From Lysobacterales bacterium (GTDB lineage Bacteria > Pseudomonadota > Gammaproteobacteria > Xanthomonadales > SZUA-5), in contig JALHMG010000005.1 in the NCBI GenBank assembly GCA_022844135.1, forward strand, positions 155,691 to 197,213: a stretch of 41,523 bases of DNA. Reading direction: 5' to 3'. Numbering within the stretch: the stretch's first letter is position 1; each line of letters begins with the position of its first letter. Below the pieces are notes generated by a model. It was not told the origin of the DNA and did no database searches. It saw only the letters and a list, made by a program, of their open reading frames with translations. The translations under genes were made by a program, and so were the position numbers. Of this stretch, positions 19,221 through 26,093 are shown in pieces.

Positions 19221-20407
19221 TCATTGCTGGAGTGGACGTCCCCGATTCCAGAATCGACGACACAGCGCACATCCTGCGCTCATACGGCCTAGAGGTACAT
19301 ATACCGGCCCGATCTGATGTCGGATGCAACCTTACCAACGGGGCGATCCTCGTGCACCTGCAGCGTTGCGCGGAGCGAAGCGAATTTGTAGTTGAATTGT
19401 CCGGGAAGGACGGTGGCAAAGTTCGATTCGGTAAGCAAGTTGCGGATGTCCGGCACATTAATCAGATATTATCTGAGCGCCTTTCGCTCAGGGAGCCAAA
19501 TTTTACCCGGCGAGCCGTCATAGATATTGGTTCGCAAACCGCGAAGCTCAAGATATTCGACATATTCACGGAAGGCGCTCGACTCTTCCATGAAGAGAAA
19601 TCGTCAACGTCGATAATCGAAGGCGTTCAGAAATATGGTGAAATTTCCCCGATTAACGTTGATTCTCTTTGCAATCTTATTGACACTTGGTTGGCAAAAG
19701 CAAAATCAAAACAGTGTGAGGATATCGCGATTTGCGCTACGGCCGCGTTCAGGAGTGCCAGAAACGCACCCTCAGTGATTGAGCGCGTGCGTTCAGAAAC
19801 CAAATGCCTAATAACAATCCTAGACCAGGAAGCGGAAGCTAGAGCAATACGTGCCGCACTTTCCGATGAGCTTCAGAGAAACGATGCTGTTGCCTTGAAT
19901 CTCGGCGGCGGATCGGTGCAATTGGTCTCGCATGACTCGTCCTTTCTCGTAGACAAGGGCGTCCGATCTATTATCGCGGAGCATCCCTGGCACGAGCCAT
20001 TATCAGATGAATCCTATGGCGCCGTTAAAGGGATGGTGCGCCAGTGGTTTAGCAATGCGAGTCGCGTCCTGCCGCGCTTTACAACGGTGTTTCATACGGG
20101 AGGGGAGCTCCAGTTTTTGCTCAGGACCGATGCGAAGTTGGAAACATGCCTCGACCAGCCCCGACATTTCGCCGAAATATCCGTTCGCGACATGTCTATT
20201 TTTTCCGATAACATGCGAAAAATGCCAATTTCCAGTGTACATTCGTCTTCGCAGCTCGACGGCGCGTGGCTGGCCGGCGCAATCGCTTCAAATGAGATCG
20301 CAATTGCGGCGGCCGAGGCAACTGGTGCTACGCGGCTTATCCCATCTAATATAAACATTACCGACGGCCTTTTATCGGGGAGCGTCCTCAGCTATGTTCG
20401 GATCTGA
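19187..20407 (+). CDS. Ppx/GppA-fold protein with an NDT-like N-terminal domain
   Basis: A 406-residue protein. Residues 1-100 look like another degenerate NDT-like domain (SLIIAGVDVPD, HLQRCAERSEFVVELSG, then GGKVRFGKQVADV) lacking the catalytic acid. Residues about 108-406 are an actin-like Ppx/GppA domain: VIDIGSQTAKL (112-121), ICATAAFRSARNA, DQEAEARAI with E217 conserved, LNLGGGSVQLV (237-247) and a C-terminal TDGLLSG. In active exopolyphosphatases the glycine loop reads DIGGGSTE; here the aspartate is N238 and the glutamate Q245, so metal-dependent hydrolysis may be lost or changed. Such proteins bind polyphosphate or (p)ppGpp. It overlaps the AAA gene by 14 bases. Confidence 0.8.
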   Translation: MPPTNTNATSLIIAGVDVPDSRIDDTAHILRSYGLEVHIPARSDVGCNLTNGAILVHLQRCAERSEFVVELSGKDGGKVRFGKQVADVRHINQILSERLSLREPNFTRRAVIDIGSQTAKLKIFDIFTEGARLFHEEKSSTSIIEGVQKYGEISPINVDSLCNLIDTWLAKAKSKQCEDIAICATAAFRSARNAPSVIERVRSETKCLITILDQEAEARAIRAALSDELQRNDAVALNLGGGSVQLVSHDSSFLVDKGVRSIIAEHPWHEPLSDESYGAVKGMVRQWFSNASRVLPRFTTVFHTGGELQFLLRTDAKLETCLDQPRHFAEISVRDMSIFSDNMRKMPISSVHSSSQLDGAWLAGAIASNEIAIAAAEATGATRLIPSNINITDGLLSGSVLSYVRI

Positions 20408-22382
20408 CGAAACCCTGGACCAAGTACGTTCTCTCCGCAGACGAATAGAGTCACTTGAAGGGGCAGGACTGAGAGAATCTTTGGAGGATTTTCAGTTATT
20501 ATCGCCCGATGGAGCCCTTGTCGGATATACCTACCTCCCAAGAACAGACCAGCACGTTCGCCAATCAATAGCTAGTACTGCAACCTGCCTCAAGGCACGC
20601 GAGCGGATTGAAGGTGTGGGGGCGAACAATAAACTCTACAGTGATTGGCGATCTGTATCAAATAATTGGTTGTCGCGAATCAACGAGCGCTGGTTCGCTT
20701 CGGGAGCAAAGAAAGGAGAGCGGCCAATTGAAGAATCGGACACGTTTACTGTCGCCCATGCACTCCTAGCCTTGAAAATAATGGGTCCGGCCGAATGTAA
20801 TCTGGAGGTCTTACGCGATGAAGGCGCCAAGCGAATTAGCAAGATCCTCGAAGCCAAAAAGAACGACGAGCGGGGCGATCCTGATTCTGGTTACACGAGA
20901 TACCTTCTGGCGCGGTCGCTGAACCAAGATGGCTCTAATGGTGCGCAGAAGGTAAAATTGCGCGAACAGAGTAGTGAGGTTGTAAACCGTCAAATCCGAT
21001 ACGCGGCTAGGAAGCATGAAGAGAGGTTTGAGCCATTCGAGCTGGGTTACCACCTGATCGTTTTGTCAATACTGGGCGAGGACACCAGCAGCCTGACACA
21101 ATCTGCGCTCGGGGCGATATTTGATTCCCAACTGGAACGCGGTGTCTGGGAGAAAAAAGTTCCGGTCGTTTATTTTGAACTAGGCAAGCCAGATGCTTAT
21201 TGTTTTGCTTTCGAGTTTCTGGCGGCACTCTTGACAGAGTATCAAGACAAAGACCGACTGTTCGAATTGCTCCCCTTTGCTAATGGGCTCGAGCGAGCAT
21301 TCAACTGGGCTGAGCGGAATGTGATTATAAGCGGCACGCGCCGCCAATGGTGCGCCAACTACGTCAATCTTATCGGTGTCGATCCTCGCCCAGAGTCCTG
21401 GGCGACGGCTGAGGTTCACCTCTTTCTTCGATGCTATAAGGCATTTTTAGCGAAAGTTGCTTCCCGAGCTTTTGATAGAATGGGTGTTTTGGTCAACCCA
21501 ATTCCGCGAAAGCGGGAAGCGTCGTGCTGGACTTTTGCGAGGTCCGAGGTAGACCTCGAGAATGTGATTTCAACGGTCGCGAAGAGTAGGCACGGATCGG
21601 GGATTTTATTTGGCCCGCCAGGAACAGGTAAGACATTCTTGGTGGGCACTCTGGCAGCTGAGCTCAACTGGCCGCTGGTTACGATTACGCCCGCGGAGTT
21701 CGCCGCACGAGGGATGGATAACGTTGCAAGTGAAGCAGCCAAGTGCTTTCGAGCTTTGGGTGAGCTGGATGAGGCCGTCATTTTATTCGACGAAATGGAT
21801 GTCTTGATTAACGACCGGACGGGCGGTTTCCAGTCGTTTGCGGCGCGTTTCCTTACGAATGCGATGCTACCATTGTTGCAGAATCTCAATGAGCGAAAGC
21901 GATGTATCGTAATTCTTGCGACGAATTTCGCTCGCTCGCTGGATAGTGCGGCAACTCGCGAAGGAAGATTCGATTTCTGCGTCCCGGTTCTTCCCACGCA
22001 CCCTCAATGTAAGCTCGCCCAAGTAGAAGGGCTAGTAGCAGAGGGGAAGTGGACCCACGATCAATTGGATGCGTTCTTGAAAGCGGTTGATGCAAGGAGC
22101 GACCGGTTTCTAGAATCAGTTTGTGATTCGATCGAACGGCTGAAAGAAGCGAACAAGGAATCGAATTACTTTTCAGACGTCAGGATCGAGCTCGCGGACG
22201 CCTATTGGAGGGGCGCGGCATGGCTAGGTTGGCTTCCAAGGTCGAAGTGGGAACCCTTAAAGCGGAGCTCATTTGACGACGAGAGGAGTTTCGATTTTGC
22301 GCACCAAGCGGCGGTGGAGTGCTGCGCCGACTTTCTATTTAACAGAGTTCCAACTAGAATCCCCCAATCTATTAATTTGTGA
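20394..22382 (+). CDS. AAA+ ATPase with a large helical N-terminal domain
   Basis: A 662-residue protein with a good start: GGGGAG about 9 bases before the ATG. Residues about 1-380 are helical with spaced aromatic/leucine repeats (TFTVAHALLALKIMG, GYTRYLLARSLN, FELGYHLIVLSILGED, WATAEVHLFLRCYKAFL), possibly an alpha/alpha toroid; I recognise no named family. Residues 390-560 form a classical AAA+ module: GPPGTGKT (407-414), VILFDEMD with D466/E467, sensor ILATN (507-511) and the arginine-finger region TREGRFD. It resembles FtsH/Cdc48-type remodelling ATPases without the protease. It is probably the effector or remodeller of the cassette, translationally coupled to the Ppx/GppA-like gene. Confidence 0.85.
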   Translation: MFGSDETLDQVRSLRRRIESLEGAGLRESLEDFQLLSPDGALVGYTYLPRTDQHVRQSIASTATCLKARERIEGVGANNKLYSDWRSVSNNWLSRINERWFASGAKKGERPIEESDTFTVAHALLALKIMGPAECNLEVLRDEGAKRISKILEAKKNDERGDPDSGYTRYLLARSLNQDGSNGAQKVKLREQSSEVVNRQIRYAARKHEERFEPFELGYHLIVLSILGEDTSSLTQSALGAIFDSQLERGVWEKKVPVVYFELGKPDAYCFAFEFLAALLTEYQDKDRLFELLPFANGLERAFNWAERNVIISGTRRQWCANYVNLIGVDPRPESWATAEVHLFLRCYKAFLAKVASRAFDRMGVLVNPIPRKREASCWTFARSEVDLENVISTVAKSRHGSGILFGPPGTGKTFLVGTLAAELNWPLVTITPAEFAARGMDNVASEAAKCFRALGELDEAVILFDEMDVLINDRTGGFQSFAARFLTNAMLPLLQNLNERKRCIVILATNFARSLDSAATREGRFDFCVPVLPTHPQCKLAQVEGLVAEGKWTHDQLDAFLKAVDARSDRFLESVCDSIERLKEANKESNYFSDVRIELADAYWRGAAWLGWLPRSKWEPLKRSSFDDERSFDFAHQAAVECCADFLFNRVPTRIPQSINL

Positions 22383-22391
22383 GGTGATATT

Positions 22392-22856
22392 ATGCAAAGA
22401 ACGCTTGTGATATTGAAACCCGACTCGTATGAGCGGCGCCTTTTTGGCCAGATTACAGCAAGGTTTGAAGCCAAGGGCCTGAAGCTCGTCGGTTGCAAGT
22501 TGTCAAAGCTGTCTGAGGATATTTTGGCGGAACATTATGCGCATTTGGCATCGAGACCGTTTTATCCTCGAATTTCGCAGTTCATGAGAAGTCGTCCAGT
22601 TTTGTTGCAAGTTTGGGAGGGCAAAGACGCTGTGGCCGTGGGGCGACTTTTGGCGGGACCTACGAACGGTAGGGAGGCCGCACCAGGTACAATTCGAGGG
22701 GATTTTTCTGTTAGCGTGCAGTGTAATCTACTCCACGCTTCCGACTCAGTTGATGCAGCTGATTCAGAAATTCGCCGATTTTTTCGCGATGAGGAAGTTG
22801 TTGCTCCCGCAAATGAGTTCGATGCATTTCTTTATTCTGGCGACGAAGTTAGTTAA
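22392..22856 (+). CDS. Nucleoside diphosphate kinase, accessory copy
   Basis: A 154-residue NDP kinase, which transfers the gamma-phosphate of NTPs to NDPs through a phospho-histidine. It starts TLVILKPDSYERR with K9. It has R85 in VGRLLAGPTN, REAAPGTIRGDF with R102, and the active-site segment NLLHASDS with N112 and H115. The usual HGSDS glycine is Ala116. All other key residues are present, so it should be active. GAGGTGAT lies directly before the start. It is the last gene of the plus operon. A standard ndk would be expected elsewhere in the genome, so this is a system-specific copy. Confidence 0.9.
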   Translation: MQRTLVILKPDSYERRLFGQITARFEAKGLKLVGCKLSKLSEDILAEHYAHLASRPFYPRISQFMRSRPVLLQVWEGKDAVAVGRLLAGPTNGREAAPGTIRGDFSVSVQCNLLHASDSVDAADSEIRRFFRDEEVVAPANEFDAFLYSGDEVS

Positions 22857-22876
22857 TTGTCGCAAGACGGAACTCG

Positions 22877-22898
22877 CGTCGATTTTGGTAGATCGACG
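22877..22898. terminator. Hairpin between convergent NDK and NUDIX genes
   Basis: CGTCGAT (22877-22883) and ATCGACG (22892-22898) form a 7-bp stem with an 8-base loop in the 58-base gap between the convergent operons. No strong T-run follows, so a bidirectional terminator role is only probable from position. Confidence 0.4.
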
Positions 22899-22914
22899 CT
22901 GGGTCGTCGGCTTT

Positions 22915-23526
22915 CTACTTTGAGAGAGGTAGCAGCTTTCGTGCAACGCGCGCGCGGCCGGAGCAAAAATCGTAAGGTTCTCGCTCAAGTGAGCGGAGCC
23001 AGTCTTTGACCGGCACCCAATTCGCTATCTCACTGGTTGGGATGGCGAGCTGCTTGGTGTTTATCAAGAAGCGAACATCGAAATGCAGGTGAGCTAACTC
23101 AGATTTTTCTTTATCGGCTGGTACTACATGTACATCTATGTCGATCGGAACAGTGTCTATCTGCAGGTGCGCCGGATCGATATGTTGTCCTGTTAACTCG
23201 CAGATCTCTTCTCGGCATTCTCTCTGGCAACCTTCTTGCAGTGTTTCACCAGGGTAAACATGTCCCCCGAGGGGCAGAAGGCCGTGGACTTGGTGGAAAT
23301 GGAGATATATCGCACAGACATCGGCGTCGAACAAAATTGCCGTTGAAGAGAAGTGTGCTGGAGATTTTCGGTCGAAGCACACTCCATTGACCAGGGCTGA
23401 TAACATTTGAAAGCGATAGTTTCGCTCGTTTCGAGTCGGTGGATAGTAACTTGCGAGTGTTCGGAATGCTTTCTGATTCTCGTTGATTGGACATGCTAGT
23501 TCGAATTCTTCGTGCTTTCGCTCCAT
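22915..23526 (-). CDS. NUDIX hydrolase
   Basis: A 203-residue protein from the ATG at 23526. The Nudix box lies at residues 88-110: GHVYPGETLQEGCQ followed by RECREEICE, fitting G-x5-E-x7-REUxEE with the late glycine replaced by C109. The catalytic metal-binding glutamates (E103, E106, E107) are present. It should cleave a nucleoside diphosphate linked to another group. Flanking strands STAILFDADVCAIYLHF and LAHLHFDVRFLI fit MutT/ADP-ribose-pyrophosphatase-like members. Its start overlaps the 3' end of the kinase-like gene by 31 bases. It converges on the NDK gene. The substrate is unknown. Confidence 0.9.
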   Translation of the reverse strand: MERKHEEFELACPINENQKAFRTLASYYPPTRNERNYRFQMLSALVNGVCFDRKSPAHFSSTAILFDADVCAIYLHFHQVHGLLPLGGHVYPGETLQEGCQRECREEICELTGQHIDPAHLQIDTVPIDIDVHVVPADKEKSELAHLHFDVRFLINTKQLAIPTSEIANWVPVKDWLRSLEREPYDFCSGRARVARKLLPLSK

Positions 23527-24194
23527 TTCGCATCTCCAACAAAACACTCTTGAACAAAATCTGCGATTCTGCTTGAGATCAACCGCAGGGCTTGGGAATC
23601 GCCTGAAACTCCCAGGCTCTTCAGGCAACTGTATGAGGCCTGTAGTGATTTGGTTGGTGGCACTGCCGTAGCGGGATCTCCCAGATCTTCGCCGAAGTCT
23701 ACTAAAACGGCGACGGCTCCCCGACACCAAAGGTCTGAAATTAAGTCCACGGGGCGATAACCCATGTCCACCAAGTCAACGACCATACTTGCGGCGCTTA
23801 GCGCGAGGTCGGACGCAAGGCCAGTTCCTTTCGCGGCAGTTAGCTTTGTCGGCAGCCGCTCTTCGAGCAATACGCAGTCCCCGACGGCGTAAAGATGGGG
23901 AGTTGCAATTCCGCGCTCGCTAACTGAACGCCGCCTTTGTAACCATTTCTGAAAACTTGATCGTACAGAGGCAACACCGAAGCCGGGCGTGCAGGCTTTG
24001 AGGATCATCGGCGCTTCTCGTGCACCTTCCACGAGATCGAACTCGTAGACGTAAGTCTCTGCGCCACCTCGGCGCCAGCCTGATCTCAGAGACGTGATTG
24101 ACGCCCGACGCGAGAACCCCAGCCGCTCCATTGCCTCGCCGATTTCATTTACGCCTATGAGATCCCGCAACTCATTTTCCAATGACCAGGCCAT
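23496..24194 (-). CDS. Divergent aminoglycoside-phosphotransferase-like kinase
   Basis: A 232-residue protein with a protein-kinase/APH-like layout: an N-lobe strand with K66 (APMILKAC), a hinge region (PHLYAVGDCVLLEERLP), a catalytic-loop equivalent GYRPVDLISDLW (D150/D154) and a DFG-type metal motif VLVDFGEDLG (D166). It is shorter than normal APH enzymes (about 260-300 residues), and the usual HxD is not clear. A small-molecule or nucleoside kinase is possible, as is a regulatory pseudokinase. It is the first gene of the minus operon and overlaps the NUDIX gene by 31 bases. Weak ribosome-binding site. Confidence 0.6.
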   Translation of the reverse strand: MAWSLENELRDLIGVNEIGEAMERLGFSRRASITSLRSGWRRGGAETYVYEFDLVEGAREAPMILKACTPGFGVASVRSSFQKWLQRRRSVSERGIATPHLYAVGDCVLLEERLPTKLTAAKGTGLASDLALSAASMVVDLVDMGYRPVDLISDLWCRGAVAVLVDFGEDLGDPATAVPPTKSLQASYSCLKSLGVSGDSQALRLISSRIADFVQECFVGDAKWSESTKNSN

Positions 24195-24253
24195 GGCTGA
24201 ACTCAGTTCCGTTCTATTGGGTCGAAATTAGCCGTGAAGTTTCCGGCGTCTCG

Positions 24254-24714
24254 TCATTGTATCGCTGGACCGCTCATTCTGGGGTCGTGCTGCAACGTTT
24301 GGCGAGCATGCTCGGGCAACAAGGCGGCTAAACGTTGGACTTTGGCTAGACCGTGTTGCCGGCGCGCGGTTCGTTGCTTGTCGATCTTGGCGCACTCCTG
24401 GATGTGCGCCCAGACCAGCTGATCGCGCTGCAATCGGTCGCGCTGCTGCGCTTGGAGGGCTTCAAGCTCGTTTCTTGCGCGTGTTTGCTTGGACTGGCCG
24501 GTGACCTTGTCCCACAGTCCGCTCCAGCCCTTGCGCAGTCTGGCGGAGCGTAGCTTGGCATCGGCAGCCCAGCGGGCTTCTTGTTGCTGGTGCAGGGCTT
24601 CGCGCTCGGCGCGCTGTTTTTCGATGAGGGTCTTTTTCAGCGCGTTGATCGGCGCAACCGATGCGGCGGATTTCCGCTGGCTCAAGTAATCGTCCCACGC
24701 TTGCATGAGCTTCG
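24254..24714 (-). pseudogene. Chimeric relic: integrase 3' end joined to a MobA/relaxase C-terminus
   Basis: Reading the minus strand, the first 24 codons (24641-24714) repeat the end of the integrase (KLMQAWDDYLSQRKSAASVA). They then run in frame into a charged coiled coil: LIEKQRAEREALHQQQEAR, RSARLRKGWSGLWDKVTGQS, RDRLQRDQLVWAHIQE. The segment with RKGxxGLWDKVTG is typical of the C-terminus of MobA/MobL plasmid relaxases. The nicking domain and most of the integrase are missing, so this is a deletion or recombination scar. It lies upstream of the kinase-NUDIX operon on the same strand and marks the right edge of the foreign cassette. Confidence 0.75.
24641..24714. repeat. 74-bp direct repeat, copy 2
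   Basis: About 93% identical to 14668-14741 and in the same orientation. Homologous recombination between the copies would delete or circularise about 10 kb including the whole nucleotide cassette. Sequence beyond 24714 no longer matches the integrase. Confidence 0.88.
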
Positions 24715-24779
24715 GACGCACTGCAGGCGCAATCCGGTGCTGCGGTATAGTGCCGGTGGGCTTAAAAAGACCAGCAACC

Positions 24780-25082
24780 ATGAAACAGTTCCGCCACGGC
24801 GACGTCATCATTCAACAGGTCGATGCACTGCCTAAGGATCCGGAGCCGTTGCCGCATTTGATCCTGGCGCACGGCGAACTGACGGGTCACGCGCATCGGA
24901 TCGCGCCGGCCAGCGGCGCCAAGCTCTTCCGGAGCGTCAAGGGTTTGTTTCTGGAAGTCGAATCCGAGGGCCTGGCGGTCGTCCACGAAGAGCACGCGAG
25001 CATTGCGCTGCCGCGGGGCATTTATCGTGTGTGGCGGCAGCGCGAGTACAGCCCGGAGGAGATCCGGATTGTTCGGGACTGA
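24780..25082 (+). CDS. Small conserved-type protein paired with an LRR protein
   Basis: A 100-residue protein from the ATG at 24780 (MKQFRHGDVIIQQVDALPKD). It reads as a compact beta-rich domain: LILAHGELTGHAHRIAP, FLEVESEGLAVVHEEHASIA, then IYRVWRQREYSPEEIR. I recall this pattern as a family of unknown function encoded next to DUF6745 leucine-rich-repeat proteins, and that is the case here: the LRR gene starts 14 bases before this stop. Several histidines (HGELTGHAH, HEEH) could bind a metal. No function assigned. Confidence 0.75.
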   Translation: MKQFRHGDVIIQQVDALPKDPEPLPHLILAHGELTGHAHRIAPASGAKLFRSVKGLFLEVESEGLAVVHEEHASIALPRGIYRVWRQREYSPEEIRIVRD

Positions 25083-25959
25083 CACGGGTCGCGGCGCGAA
25101 GATCGAGCTGCGCGATTGTTCGCAGCCGCTGCCGGCGAAACTGCGCTGCTTCGATCTCGACCTTACCGGCTACCAGCTCGATCGTCTGCCCGACGATCTG
25201 CACGTCGAGAGCCGTTTGATCCTGGACAATGCAACGCGCCTGCGTTCGCTACCGGCGAACCTCAAAGTCGGTTCCTTGAGCTTGCGCAATTGCGCCGTTC
25301 TCGACGCCTTGCCCGAAGGCCTTGAATGCTGGTTTCTGGACATGACCGGCTGCGAGCAGTTCAGCCGCTGGCCGCAGCGTGCGAACATCAGCACCGGCTC
25401 GGTGATCTTGCGGGATTGCAGGAGCCTTGCTTATTTGCCGCCATGGCTGACGCGCCTCGCGAATCTGGACCTGGCCGGCTGTCTGCAACTTCAGCAGCTC
25501 CCGCCCGATTTGATGCTGACCGGCTGGCTGGACCTCGCCGGTACCGCTATCGCCGCTTTGCCGCCGCATCTGGCCGATACGCGCTTGCGCTGGCGCGGGG
25601 TTCGGATCGATCGACGCATCGCCTTCGAGCCCGCGAGCATCTCTGCTATGGAGGCGCTCAGAGAACCCAACGCGGAATTGCGCCGGGTGATGATCGAGCG
25701 CATGGGTGCGCTTGAATTCGCCCAGCAGGCGAACGCTCAGGTACTCGATGAGGACACCGACGCGGGCGGGCGCCGGCGGCTTCTGCATATCCCGTTAGAG
25801 CAAGATGAGCCGCTCGTTGGCCTCAATTGTCGCTGCCCATCCACTGGGCGCGAGTACTTGCTGCGCGTGCCGCCGAAGACCAAGACCTGCCACCAAGCCG
25901 CGGCGTGGATCGCCGGATTCGACGACCCTCGCGACTACCACCCCGACTACGAAACTTGA
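25069..25959 (+). CDS. Leucine-rich-repeat protein with DUF6745-type C-terminus
   Basis: I place the start at TTG 25069, which follows GGAGGAG by 7 bases and overlaps the upstream stop; 296 residues. Residues about 15-175 are short leucine-rich repeats (CFDLDLTGYQLDRLPDDL, SLSLRNCAVLDALPEGL, LDLAGCLQLQQLPPDL). The C-terminus (RRVMIERMGALEFAQQA, DTDAGGRRRLLHIPLE, CRCPSTGREYLLRVPP, TCHQAAAWIAGF) matches DUF6745. LRRs suggest protein binding, with no enzyme motif. Translationally coupled to the 100-residue protein. Function of the pair is unknown to me. Confidence 0.8.
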   Translation: MFGTDTGRGAKIELRDCSQPLPAKLRCFDLDLTGYQLDRLPDDLHVESRLILDNATRLRSLPANLKVGSLSLRNCAVLDALPEGLECWFLDMTGCEQFSRWPQRANISTGSVILRDCRSLAYLPPWLTRLANLDLAGCLQLQQLPPDLMLTGWLDLAGTAIAALPPHLADTRLRWRGVRIDRRIAFEPASISAMEALREPNAELRRVMIERMGALEFAQQANAQVLDEDTDAGGRRRLLHIPLEQDEPLVGLNCRCPSTGREYLLRVPPKTKTCHQAAAWIAGFDDPRDYHPDYET

Positions 25960-26093
25960 GCCGCAGTGGGCGATCATGGCCAGAATCCGCCAAGAACGAA
26001 TGTGGCCATGATGACGCATCCCTCCGCCTCCCGGATAACCGCGAGGCGCAGGGGCTGGACCAACGCCAATCACCATTGATCGACGGAACCACC

